Source of the DNA: Sedimenticola sp. | Lineage (GTDB): Bacteria > Pseudomonadota > Gammaproteobacteria > Chromatiales > Chromatiaceae | NCBI GenBank assembly: GCA_026985055.1 | Contig: JALSQZ010000199.1 | Coordinates: 48,909-112,908, forward strand | DNA length: 64,000 bases | Direction of reading: 5' to 3' | Shown here: positions 19,552 through 28,718 of the stretch, in pieces | How positions within the stretch are numbered: position 1 is the stretch's first letter | How the letters are laid out: every line of letters starts with the position of its first letter | Made by a program: the position numbers and the translations under genes | The notes under the pieces: model-generated | Seen by the model: the letters and a program-made list of their open reading frames with translations, nothing else | What the model was told of the DNA's origin: nothing | Databases searched by the model: none

Positions 19552-19792
19552 CCCGCATGTTGCACCGGAATCCGGAATTTTCCCGGAGAGATTTTTGCCC
19601 GGATTGTTCGAACGGACAAAAGTCGATGTTATTCATCGACTTGCAGGGCGTTCGGGCAAGCTGGGTGAAAAAATCCCGGGAAAAACCGGATAGCATGACA
19701 GGTACGAACTGTATCCAGCATAATCGTCACGCAACAGGCTGTAATTCATGGTAAAAAAACCACATTTTGCGCGTTCTGGTGAAATATGCGGG
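19552..19792. mobile_element. MITE-like element, copy 2 (diverged, 241 bp), flanked by ttcta direct repeats
   Basis: Termini cccgcat/atgcggg; hairpin aagtcgatg-ttatt-catcgactt at 19620-19642; about 90% like copies 1 and 3 by eye. Confidence 0.83.
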
Positions 19793-20959
19793 TTCTACCG
19801 TTTTCTTGGCCTGCATTCCTTTCTTATCGGGTTGTTTCCTTTCTTCATTCCCGTGTTTTTGTGGAAACAGGATTACCCTCTTGCCCAGATCAGTGCCTTC
19901 ATCTGCGTAACAGGCATTGGTTTTCTGCTTGCTCTGTGGCTCTGGGACCGGGCGCACAAGACCCTGTCGCTGAACACCCTGATCGCGGTTTCCTTCCTGG
20001 TGGAAGCCAGCCTGCTGGCTCTGATCTTCCTCCAGAACCAACCGGGATTTCTGTTCCTGTTGGCTCTGCTCAATGGCGCCTACAATTGCTTTTTCTGGAT
20101 CACCCAGCGCGCCCTGTTCTTCGAAACCCTGGGAGAAAAAGACACAGGCAGCCGCTTTGGCAATTTCCAGGTGGTGGTTGCCATCATCATCAAGATGGGA
20201 GTCCTGTTTGGCGGGCTGCTGCTGGACAGAGGCGGCTATCTCTGTGTGTTTCTCCTTTCCGTGCTAATTGGCCTGCTGGGAATGTTCTCATTCCTGTCGA
20301 TCAGGGAGCCGGTGGAACTGCCCCGCGCCCTGCGTGAAGGCCCTCCCCTGAGTCTCAAGGAAATTGCCGGATTTCACGACGTTTATCACTCCCGCGCGGT
20401 GTTTCTGCTGGACGGCCCTTTCCTGTTTCTGGAAAGCTATTTCTGGGTCATTTCCCTGTTTCTTCTGGCACATGAAAGCTTCTGGAAACTCGGCGCCCTG
20501 GTGATTCTTCTGGGAGCGGGATTCAGCGCTCTGTTCTTTCTCATCAAGAACCGTATCGACCAGTTACCTGTACAACGCATCTACCTCATTGCCGTGACTG
20601 GCTACAGTATTGCCTGGCTGATGCGCGCCGCGGTCAACGATCAGATGCCACTGGGATGGCTGTTCACCACCCTGCTGGCCATCACCTTCTGCACATCTTT
20701 CTTTCGTCTGGCATTCAACAAGCGTTTCTTCGATCTGGCGCGAAATACCTCCGCGCATCGCTATCTGTTCCTGAAAAGCTATTACTCCCAGTTCAGCATC
20801 GCTCTGGGTTTTGCCCTGGCGGCGCTGGCGTTTCATTTCAGTCCAAGCGATTCCACCGCATTGCTGCCCATCAGTTATCTGTTGGCGGGGATTTGTGCCC
20901 CCCTGTTTCTTCTCTATCGACCTCATTCCGCTTCAACCTGCGCCGAATCTGCTCCTTGA
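19748..20959 (+). CDS. MFS-type transporter
   Basis: 403 aa, about 12 hydrophobic segments; first ~15 codons lie in the MITE; true start uncertain. Confidence 0.75.
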   Translation: MVKKPHFARSGEICGFYRFLGLHSFLIGLFPFFIPVFLWKQDYPLAQISAFICVTGIGFLLALWLWDRAHKTLSLNTLIAVSFLVEASLLALIFLQNQPGFLFLLALLNGAYNCFFWITQRALFFETLGEKDTGSRFGNFQVVVAIIIKMGVLFGGLLLDRGGYLCVFLLSVLIGLLGMFSFLSIREPVELPRALREGPPLSLKEIAGFHDVYHSRAVFLLDGPFLFLESYFWVISLFLLAHESFWKLGALVILLGAGFSALFFLIKNRIDQLPVQRIYLIAVTGYSIAWLMRAAVNDQMPLGWLFTTLLAITFCTSFFRLAFNKRFFDLARNTSAHRYLFLKSYYSQFSIALGFALAALAFHFSPSDSTALLPISYLLAGICAPLFLLYRPHSASTCAESAP

Positions 20960-21497
20960 GCTTTTTCTCTGCTTTTTCCAGCTTCTCTCTAACCCCCAGG
21001 CGGGCCGCCTTGTCCAGCACCGCGGCACTGGAATGCTCCTTGATTTTTCCTCCGAGAAAACCCAACACCGCCCTGGGCAACACATAGACCACGATGAGCA
21101 AGGACAATATCACCACCAGAGGCAATGCCGCCACCGTGGCCAGCAGCTGTTCCAGTCCACTGAGATCCTGCCAGCGATACTTGAGCCGGCGCTTGACCAG
21201 CCAGGCCCGGGCGCGCAGATAACGCAACAGACGTTGCAGGCGACGGAAACGAAGATGAGCAGTGAACAGCAGAAAATGACTGGTGATCTTGATGATCAGC
21301 CGCTTGAGTCCCAGTAGCAACAGAAACGGCAGCTTCTTCAGCAGAACAAACAAACTCTTCAGGGTAAAAAGCTTCTTCGCCCACAACAGAGCCGCCAACA
21401 GCCCCACCGCCAGGGCGTCCCAGTAGTAAAGCCCGGCAGCCGTGGCAATTACCACCGATGCCGTTGCCGCCATGATCAGCAGTTTTTTTCTGTTCAC
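20871..21497 (-). CDS. Hypothetical membrane protein
   Basis: 208 aa, N-terminal TM segments, basic; GTG start adjacent to a hairpin; overlaps the MFS 3' end convergently. Confidence 0.65.
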   Translation of the reverse strand: MNRKKLLIMAATASVVIATAAGLYYWDALAVGLLAALLWAKKLFTLKSLFVLLKKLPFLLLLGLKRLIIKITSHFLLFTAHLRFRRLQRLLRYLRARAWLVKRRLKYRWQDLSGLEQLLATVAALPLVVILSLLIVVYVLPRAVLGFLGGKIKEHSSAAVLDKAARLGVREKLEKAEKKLKEQIRRRLKRNEVDREETGGHKSPPTDN

Positions 21498-21498
21498 A

Positions 21499-21533
21499 GC
21501 CTGCCTCTGATATCTGTCAACTCAGAGGCAGGC
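21499..21533 (-). promoter_or_regulatory. Hairpin with perfect 12-bp stem adjoining the GTG start, likely overlapping the Shine-Dalgarno
   Basis: gcctgcctctga ... tcagaggcaggc. Confidence 0.5.
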
Positions 21534-21564
21534 AAAATGGGAGGAGAGCAAATATGGGTTAACA

Positions 21565-23421
21565 TCATCCTGAAGAAGGATACAAAGGTTTGAGAGCAGC
21601 TTCAGGGGAGCTCCTGGCACGGTCAGCTGTGGAAACATTCAGTTGTTTCATGGCGATTTCGATGGCCCGCCCATCCCAGGTCACACTGTCATCCGCATAC
21701 AAATGCCGACTGAGCCTGCGTAGCTCGTCCGCCAAAGGCCGCCCAACACGGTTCGCCATGGCATCCAGACTTCGCGGCGGATTTTGTGGCCAGATGCCTG
21801 CTGCCAGCCGCAACAGAACATGATTGACTCCAGCCGCATCTTGCCCTTCAACGGATCGATGCAGTGCAGACCACGCAGCCTTCATATCCACATCCGAACG
21901 CCCGGACGTACCCTTGTGATCTTCTTTTCTCAAAGAAGTCTCCCGTTTCCGCATCCGCCACAGGATCATCAGGGTAATCAGCCAAAGAATCAACAGGATC
22001 AGGCTCACCATCGCCAGCCACAAGTTTACCCCGGACAAGCCTCCGGTACCCGATATCACTTTCCGGGAAACCGGCTTTTCTGTCGTTTCCACTGCATCTG
22101 GCGCTGACGATTGAACCACTGGCCGGGAATCTGATCCGCTGGAGGCAGGCGTCTGGACTGCAGCGCCGGTTACGCTAATCCGGGCAACCGGCATCCGGGC
22201 TTTTTCCTCTTGTCCGGTCTGGCTGTTCCACCAGCTGATCTCTACCGCGGGCAAAGCATAGCTGCCCGGATGAGTGGGTATGATGGCAAATTTGCGCGCG
22301 CTGGTACTGACCAGCCCCGCATCCGTCACTTGCTCCTGATTACTGGGTTCATCCGGATAGATACGCAAACCCTGAACAGCAGGAAGATCCAGTTCCGGCA
22401 ACTGGCCAAGGGTAACGCCATCGGCCACGATGGTCAGGGTACGGGTAACCGGCTCGCCGGTCTTCAGATTCGTCGGCTCTTGCGACCAGCTTTCCTTGAG
22501 CTGAACATTCCTCGCCACCAGCCAGTGGCTGCCGCTGAACTGCGGAGGTACAGGCCGCACCTCCAGTTCAAGCTCCTTGCTGCGTATCACCTTGGTGCGA
22601 AAGCTGCGGCTGGAGAAGAAATCATCGAAAAAGGGATCATTGAAACTGCCGAAGGGAGAACGCTGCTTCTTCCTGCCGGAAGGCACACGCAGATTCAACT
22701 GCAACGCATCCATGCGCAGCTTGCCACTTTTCTGCGGAAACAGGGCATAGCGGCGCTCGATCACCTGCCAGGTAGTTCCATCACGCCGGGTCTGATAGTT
22801 TCGATCTTCACCCAGCTTCTGCATCAATACTTCCCCACCCTGAAAATGAGGTTCCGAAAGGCTCGCTTCACGCCACTGAACACGGCTCAGAATACGGACA
22901 CTGAGAATCACTTGCTGTTGCACCCAGGGCTTGGGCTTGTCCACACTGACTTCAATGAACACATCTTGGCCCCCTGCACTTGCGGTTCCGCCAGTCTGCG
23001 CTGCCTGCACGGGAATTCGCAACTCCGGACTGAGATCCTTGCCGAAGGATACCGGTGGAACCCGCAGTTCACCAGCGCGCCTCGGCAACAGGGTGACCAG
23101 ATAGCGGGTGGTATTGGAAACCTGGCCATTGACGTAACTGATATTGCGCGACTTGCTGCTGCCCCGAACCTCAAAGTCTTTTTCCAGTACGGAGAAATCC
23201 GGTTGTCCATCAGGCTCACCATCCACGCTGAATATCAGCTGGAATGTCTCATCCACAGCCACGGAACTGCGATCCGTCTGCACGCTGATCCGTGCTGCCT
23301 GGGCGCTGGAGGCGGCCAGAAGCAGCAGGATGGCGCCAATAGCAGGCAGTTTATAAACCGTGTTTTTCAACAGCCTGACAAGGTCCAGGAATTTACCAGG
23401 GTTGTTGTTTGGGCACATCAT
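21565..23421 (-). CDS. BatD-like oxygen-tolerance/aerotolerance protein
   Basis: SVQTDRSSVAVDETFQLIFSVDG, BatD-type beta-rich ectodomain with C-terminal TM; next to batA/batB. Confidence 0.9.
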   Translation of the reverse strand: MMCPNNNPGKFLDLVRLLKNTVYKLPAIGAILLLLAASSAQAARISVQTDRSSVAVDETFQLIFSVDGEPDGQPDFSVLEKDFEVRGSSKSRNISYVNGQVSNTTRYLVTLLPRRAGELRVPPVSFGKDLSPELRIPVQAAQTGGTASAGGQDVFIEVSVDKPKPWVQQQVILSVRILSRVQWREASLSEPHFQGGEVLMQKLGEDRNYQTRRDGTTWQVIERRYALFPQKSGKLRMDALQLNLRVPSGRKKQRSPFGSFNDPFFDDFFSSRSFRTKVIRSKELELEVRPVPPQFSGSHWLVARNVQLKESWSQEPTNLKTGEPVTRTLTIVADGVTLGQLPELDLPAVQGLRIYPDEPSNQEQVTDAGLVSTSARKFAIIPTHPGSYALPAVEISWWNSQTGQEEKARMPVARISVTGAAVQTPASSGSDSRPVVQSSAPDAVETTEKPVSRKVISGTGGLSGVNLWLAMVSLILLILWLITLMILWRMRKRETSLRKEDHKGTSGRSDVDMKAAWSALHRSVEGQDAAGVNHVLLRLAAGIWPQNPPRSLDAMANRVGRPLADELRRLSRHLYADDSVTWDGRAIEIAMKQLNVSTADRARSSPEAALKPLYPSSG

Positions 23422-25378
23422 ATTGCTTTCTCTGATAGTAATATCTGAATTTGCGCCGAAGCAGACCACCGGGATCATCGGGGATACGCTTCAACCACTG
23501 CTGCCGTGACAGCGCCTGTTCATCCAATGGCTCTTCTTCAGTCGACTGAGTACGCTGGCCTTGGGCATCCCGGGAATCCTGCGACGATTCAGGATGCTGC
23601 TTTTTCCTTGATTCCGCCTTTCTGGCTTCCTCTGCCTTACGTTCTTCTTCCTTGCGCGCAGCTTCAGCACGAGCGCGGGCCTGTGCTTTCTCTTTACGCT
23701 TCTCTTCCGAGTCCTGCTCCGAGGGAGCAGCCTTCTGATCCTTCTGATCCTTCTGATCCTTCTGATCCTTCTGATCCTTCTGATCCTTCTGATTCTGCTG
23801 ATTCTGCTGATTCTGCTGATTCTGCTGATTCTGCTGATTCTGCTGATTCTGCTGATTCTGCTGATTCTGCTGATTCTGCTGATTCTGCTGATTCTGCTGG
23901 TTCTGCTGGTTCTGCTGGTTCTGCTGGTTCTGCTTGTTCTGCTGGTTCTGCTGGTTCTGCTGGTTCTGCTGGTTCTTCTGGTTCTTCTGGTTCTTCTGGT
24001 TCTTCTGGTTCTGTTGATCCAACAGCTTCCTTACCAGATCCCGATTGATCCTGGCGTCCTCCATCTGCGGATTCATTTTCAGAGCAGCATCATATGCGGC
24101 AATGGCTTCCTTCAACTTGCCTTCCTTGGCCAGGGCATTGCCCAGGTTATAACGGGATTCCGCGCTATCCTGCTCTTTCCACAATGCTTCTGCCTCGGCG
24201 TATTTTCCGGCACGATAGAGTGCGCTGGCCTTCCATTGCGGATTCTGGAACAACTGAGCAGCCTGCTGTGCCTGTTTTCTCTCCAGCAGCAATTGCTGTC
24301 CCTGCTGATCGGGACGTTGCCACAGATCTGTCCACCAGTCCGCCAGCACATCATGGGGCCAGGGCAATACCATGACAAAGGCAAGCAGCATAACTCCCCG
24401 GCGAAACGCCAGCGCCGCCAGAGGCAGAACCCCCAGCAGCAACCAGGGTCCCATGTCTTTCCAGCGCACTATTTTCTGATCTGACTTCTCAGCCGCAGCT
24501 TGCAGATCTTCGGCATCGCCTCCAAGATCCAAAGCGGCAATATCGGAAGCATCCAGACTGAGACGAACAAAATTCCCGCCACCGGCCTTGGCAACTTCTT
24601 CCAGAGCCGCCAAATCGAGCCGAGCGATGACAATATTGTCCTTGGCATCCTTGATCATCCCCTGCCGGGTCGGAATCGGAGCCCCCTGTTCAGTACCTAC
24701 GCCAAGAACGGATACGGGATATCCCAGCTGGAAGGCCTTGCGTGCTGATTCCACACTGGCGGCGGTGTTCACCCCATCCGTCACCAGCAATATATTGCCC
24801 CGGGTCTGGCCCGCCTGTTGCAACAGTTTCACACCGAGATCGATGGCCGCTGCCGTATTGCTGCCTTGCACGGGCATGATGTCAGGACTCAGTGCGGGCA
24901 ACTGGGCAACAATGGTGCGTGCATCATCAGTCAGAGGCGAGACAGTGAAAGCGGCGCCGGCAAAAGCGACCAGAGCTGTCTGCCCCTCCTTGCGCTGTTT
25001 GAGAATATCCTCCACCTTGTAGCGCGCCTGTTGCAAACGGGAGGGCTTGAGGTCTCGGGCATTCATGGAACGGGACAGATCGAATGCAATCACCAATGAG
25101 GAAGTCTTGCTGAATACCGGCTGAGGCAAGCGTTCCCAAGCAGGCCCGGCCACAGACAATACCGCAAGAACGAAGCCCAAGCCCGCCAGAATCACAGGCC
25201 AGCGCGCCAGACGCCCCTGATCTTCCAAGAGCAAATGAGACAATAGCTCCGGAGCAACCACCTTGCGCCAGGCAGACTCCTCTCCCTGTCCACGCCACAA
25301 GCGGATCAGAGCATAAGCCACGGGAAACAGCGTCAGCAACCACCAGGGACGAAGGAAATGAAAATCCTGCCAGTTCAT
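23393..25378 (-). CDS. BatB/BatC-like fusion: VWA domain, TPR and Gln/Asn-rich tract
   Basis: VIAFDLSRSMNARDLKPSRLQQAR MIDAS; SRYNLGNALAKEGKLKEAIAAYDAAL TPR; long QNQ repeats. Confidence 0.9.
   Translation of the reverse strand: MNWQDFHFLRPWWLLTLFPVAYALIRLWRGQGEESAWRKVVAPELLSHLLLEDQGRLARWPVILAGLGFVLAVLSVAGPAWERLPQPVFSKTSSLVIAFDLSRSMNARDLKPSRLQQARYKVEDILKQRKEGQTALVAFAGAAFTVSPLTDDARTIVAQLPALSPDIMPVQGSNTAAAIDLGVKLLQQAGQTRGNILLVTDGVNTAASVESARKAFQLGYPVSVLGVGTEQGAPIPTRQGMIKDAKDNIVIARLDLAALEEVAKAGGGNFVRLSLDASDIAALDLGGDAEDLQAAAEKSDQKIVRWKDMGPWLLLGVLPLAALAFRRGVMLLAFVMVLPWPHDVLADWWTDLWQRPDQQGQQLLLERKQAQQAAQLFQNPQWKASALYRAGKYAEAEALWKEQDSAESRYNLGNALAKEGKLKEAIAAYDAALKMNPQMEDARINRDLVRKLLDQQNQKNQKNQKNQKNQQNQQNQQNQQNKQNQQNQQNQQNQQNQQNQQNQQNQQNQQNQQNQQNQQNQQNQQNQQNQKDQKDQKDQKDQKDQKDQKAAPSEQDSEEKRKEKAQARARAEAARKEEERKAEEARKAESRKKQHPESSQDSRDAQGQRTQSTEEEPLDEQALSRQQWLKRIPDDPGGLLRRKFRYYYQRKQYDVPKQQPW
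23731..24015. repeat. 9-bp coding tandem repeat (cttctgatc / ctgctgatt / ctgctggtt / cttctggtt variants)
   Basis: Direct reading; roughly 31 in-frame units. Confidence 0.93.
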
Positions 25379-26334
25379 CCGCGCCTCCTGAGAAGCAGGC
25401 CCAGGGCCAGAAGCAAAGCTGCGCCCGCAGGCCAATGGAAAAGCTCATTCACGGGGCGGAAGAAGCGTTTTTCATTCTCCACCGGCTCCATGGCATCAAT
25501 GGCATCATAGATGGCCACCAACTGCGCAGTATCACGGGCGCGAAAATAGCGGCCGCCAGTAGTCTCGGCAATACGGGTCAGGGTTTTTTCATCCAGAGCG
25601 CTACGACTGCTGACCATGCCGAAGAAATCCGCCTGGGGATCCGCTCCAATTCCTATGGTATAAATTTTCAGCCCTTCCTCGGCAGCCAGTTCAGCAGCCT
25701 TGAGCGGATCCATTTGCCCGGCGGTATTCTCGCCATCGCTCATGAGTATCAGCACTTTTTCTCCTTTCTTGTCACGCAGACGCTTGATCGCCAGGCCGAT
25801 GGCATCGCCAATGGCGGTCTTTTGCCCGGCCATATTGATAAAAGCTTCTTCCAGGAGAGTCTTGACGGTTTTGATGTCATAGGTCAGAGGCGCCTGCAGA
25901 TAAGCCTGCTGACCAAACAGAATCAGGCCGAGCCGGTCACCCTTGCGCTTTTCAATAAAATTTCCAGCCACGATCTTGGTAGCGGTAAGCCTGTCCACTC
26001 GCTGTCGGCCGATGACAAAATCCTCTTCTGCCATGGATCCGGAAAGATCCACCGCAAGCATGAGATCCCTGCCTTCCAGGGGCAGCGGCAAGGGCTCGCC
26101 CTGCCACTGCGGACGGGCTACCGCGGCAATGAGCAACAACCATGTCAGGACAGCCAAAAACAAGGCGGCACGACGAACTCCGGTACTGCGCCTGATTCCG
26201 GTCTGGAGCTGATAAAAATCTTCCAGAAAAGGAACTTTCAAGGCAGCCTGTGGAGGCTGAACCGGCGGCAACAGGCGCACCAGCAAAGGTAGGGGCAACA
26301 GCAGGAACATCCAGGGCCAGGCAAACTCAAACAT
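25375..26334 (-). CDS. BatA-like VWA-domain membrane protein
   Basis: LMLAVDLSGSMAEEDF MIDAS, N-terminal TM MFEFAWPWMFLLLPLPLLV. Confidence 0.92.
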   Translation of the reverse strand: MFEFAWPWMFLLLPLPLLVRLLPPVQPPQAALKVPFLEDFYQLQTGIRRSTGVRRAALFLAVLTWLLLIAAVARPQWQGEPLPLPLEGRDLMLAVDLSGSMAEEDFVIGRQRVDRLTATKIVAGNFIEKRKGDRLGLILFGQQAYLQAPLTYDIKTVKTLLEEAFINMAGQKTAIGDAIGLAIKRLRDKKGEKVLILMSDGENTAGQMDPLKAAELAAEEGLKIYTIGIGADPQADFFGMVSSRSALDEKTLTRIAETTGGRYFRARDTAQLVAIYDAIDAMEPVENEKRFFRPVNELFHWPAGAALLLALGLLLRRRG

Positions 26335-26818
26335 GATCACACCCCGAATTCGCTGCTTGTTCCAGCCAGCGCCGCACCAGCGCAATCAGAGCCTCGGGAT
26401 CCTCCAGCCGCACATCCGGTCTGTATGCACTTTCCAGAAGCACACGCCCAATGCCTTTTTCAAAAGCCTCACCTTCCAGCCCCCCATCCAGCCAGCGCAA
26501 CCAGGCTTCTCCAGTCAGTCCGGCCACATCGGTATGCGGGCAGGCGCTGATCGCCATTCTGCGGAGCAACGCCGACAGATCCCCCGCCAGACGCGCATCA
26601 TTCCCATGCTCCAGCCACGCCGCATGAACATCATGAAGCGCGGCTTGCGCTTCCCGGATCAAGCTGGGCCGGGAAGCCCTGCGACGCAGATACCAACCCA
26701 GCCAGATCATGCTCCCCACAGCCAGCAAGGCCAGCAGCCACCAGCCTGGGGCGGGAGGCCACCAGCCTATAGCCGGTGGCAGATGGATATCCTTCAGTTG
26801 TGCCAGCGGGTCGTTCAT
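26327..26818 (-). CDS. DUF4381-like protein
   Basis: LAQLKDIHLPPAIGWWPPAPGWWLLALLAV. Confidence 0.88.
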   Translation of the reverse strand: MNDPLAQLKDIHLPPAIGWWPPAPGWWLLALLAVGSMIWLGWYLRRRASRPSLIREAQAALHDVHAAWLEHGNDARLAGDLSALLRRMAISACPHTDVAGLTGEAWLRWLDGGLEGEAFEKGIGRVLLESAYRPDVRLEDPEALIALVRRWLEQAANSGCDHV

Positions 26819-27732
26819 TTCTGCTTGCCAAATATGTCACGCAGTACCTCGACAGGATCCTGATCCGTGGCGCACTCCAGCCAGGTCATATGCAACTGGC
26901 GGCACAGCTTGCGCAGAAGCGCCAGGCGTCCTTCATATTTCTCCTGATAACGCCGTTGCAAACCGGTCTTGTGCGTATCCAGTTCAATGATCTTTTCACC
27001 ATCGCCCAACCGATAGCGTCCATTTTCCGGCAACTGCGATTCCAGCCAGTCATGTACATGCAGCAATACAACATCATTGTGCCGGGCAATGCGTGCCAGC
27101 TGCTTTTCCGAAGCTTCATCAAAACCGCGAAAATCACTGATGAACACCACCAGACTGCCCGGATGAGCGGTGCGCCGCATGCGTCGGAATACAGTCTGCA
27201 TGGAAGGCGCAGCAGCCGTGTCTGCGGCGGAATGCATCGCCATGGCCTTGAGCAGACGCAACACGGCCTTTCTGCCCCGTCGGGGACGAAATTCATTGAA
27301 TCCGTCTTCCCAGAAAATTTCTCCGCCGACCCGGTCACCCGCCTGGGCAGCTGTCCAGGCAAACATTGCCGCCATGCGGGCAGCTTGCACCCATTTGAAA
27401 CGACCGCGGGTGGCAAAGAACATGCTGCGCCGGCCATCCATGCTGATGAGAACCGGGCGCTCCCGCTCTTCCCGGAATACCTTGGAGTGAGTCTTGCCCG
27501 TGCGCGCGGTGACCCGCCAGTCGATATTGCGTACATCATCGCCAGGCTGATAAGGCCGTGACTCGTCGAACTCCATCCCACGCCCGCGCATGCGCGAGAT
27601 ATACTGACCGCCCTGACGGGCGCGAATCATCCGCGGCCGCAGTTGCAGCTGACGCGCCTGGTTACTTAGCGCAGCCAGCTCCTGCAGACCCACGGAGACC
27701 GGGGAAGACATGGTTGATCGGGCAGCACTCAT
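26815..27732 (-). CDS. DUF58-domain protein
   Basis: GRGMEFDESRPYQPGDDVRNIDWRVTARTGKTHSKVFREERE. Confidence 0.93.
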   Translation of the reverse strand: MSAARSTMSSPVSVGLQELAALSNQARQLQLRPRMIRARQGGQYISRMRGRGMEFDESRPYQPGDDVRNIDWRVTARTGKTHSKVFREERERPVLISMDGRRSMFFATRGRFKWVQAARMAAMFAWTAAQAGDRVGGEIFWEDGFNEFRPRRGRKAVLRLLKAMAMHSAADTAAAPSMQTVFRRMRRTAHPGSLVVFISDFRGFDEASEKQLARIARHNDVVLLHVHDWLESQLPENGRYRLGDGEKIIELDTHKTGLQRRYQEKYEGRLALLRKLCRQLHMTWLECATDQDPVEVLRDIFGKQK

Positions 27733-28718
27733 CAGGGTACGGGAACCAGCGCGAGCAATTCAGAAATGAAACGATCCGGGGTAATACCCTCGGCTTCGGC
27801 TTCATAGTTGAGTATCAGGCGATGACGCATGACGTCGAAAGCCATGCTCTGAACATCCTCTGGCGAAACATAGTCCCGTCCAGCGAGCCAGGCATGCGCT
27901 CTGGCACTACGATCCAGGCCAATCGAGGCACGGGGACTGGCGCCGTACTCGATCCAGCCCGCAAGCTGCTCGCTGTATGCGGCTGGGTTGCGAGTGGCAA
28001 GCACCAGTTGCAGGAGATATTCCTCCACGCCGGAAGCCATATGGATATCCAGTACCTGGCGTCGGGCTTCGAACAGGTCTTCCTGACTCAACTGCTCCGG
28101 CACAGGAATATCACTACCATTCAGTTCGCCACGAGCCTCTGCCCGGGCCAGTTGAAGGATGCGCTGTTCATAACTCAACTCGGGATAATCGATGAATACA
28201 TGCAACAAAAAACGATCCAGCTGTGCTTCCGGCAGAGGGTAGGTTCCCTCCTGCTCGATCGGGTTCTGGGTTGCCATCACCAGGAACAGTGGCGGCAGAG
28301 AATAGGAATCGTTACCAACGGTAATCTGCCTCTCCGCCATGGCTTCGAGCAACGCCGACTGCACCTTGGCCGGAGCACGGTTGATCTCATCAGCCAGTAC
28401 CAGGTTGTTGAACAGCGGCCCCTGCTGGAATACAAAGCTGCCATCCTGTGGCCTGTAGATATCAGTACCGGTAAGATCGGCTGGCAGCAGATCCGGAGTG
28501 AACTGAATGCGGTGAAAACTTCCTTCCACTCCTTCGCTCAACGTCTTGATGGCTTTGGTCTTGGCCAGCCCCGGCGCGCCTTCCACCAGCAGGTGGCCAT
28601 CCGCCAACAGCGCCACCAGCAAGCGATTGACCAGGGTTTCCTGGCCAAGAATGCAGGAATCCATGTATTCCTGTAGCTTGATGAATGCCTGCTGCTCTTT
28701 GCTGGGCGATGCGTTCAT
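27732..28718 (-). CDS. MoxR-family AAA+ ATPase
   Basis: Walker A-like LVEGAPGLAKTKAIKTL, Walker B LVLADEINRAPAKVQSALLEAM. Confidence 0.93.
   Translation of the reverse strand: MNASPSKEQQAFIKLQEYMDSCILGQETLVNRLLVALLADGHLLVEGAPGLAKTKAIKTLSEGVEGSFHRIQFTPDLLPADLTGTDIYRPQDGSFVFQQGPLFNNLVLADEINRAPAKVQSALLEAMAERQITVGNDSYSLPPLFLVMATQNPIEQEGTYPLPEAQLDRFLLHVFIDYPELSYEQRILQLARAEARGELNGSDIPVPEQLSQEDLFEARRQVLDIHMASGVEEYLLQLVLATRNPAAYSEQLAGWIEYGASPRASIGLDRSARAHAWLAGRDYVSPEDVQSMAFDVMRHRLILNYEAEAEGITPDRFISELLALVPVP

Noticed and set aside
23731-24015. Possible CRISPR-like or minisatellite array
   Set aside because: There are no spacers; the units are contiguous 9-mers in frame with a VWA/TPR protein, so it is a coding tandem repeat.
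23506-24048. 180-aa plus-strand ORF rich in DSADSADSAGSAG
   Set aside because: Antisense reading of the Q/N repeat tract in BatB/C; no independent support.
21565-28718. MoxR-DUF58-DUF4381-BatA-BatB/C-BatD locus as a possible defence or novel system
   Set aside because: It matches the established Bat (aerotolerance) operon layout; only the Q/N tract and the hairpin were kept as findings.
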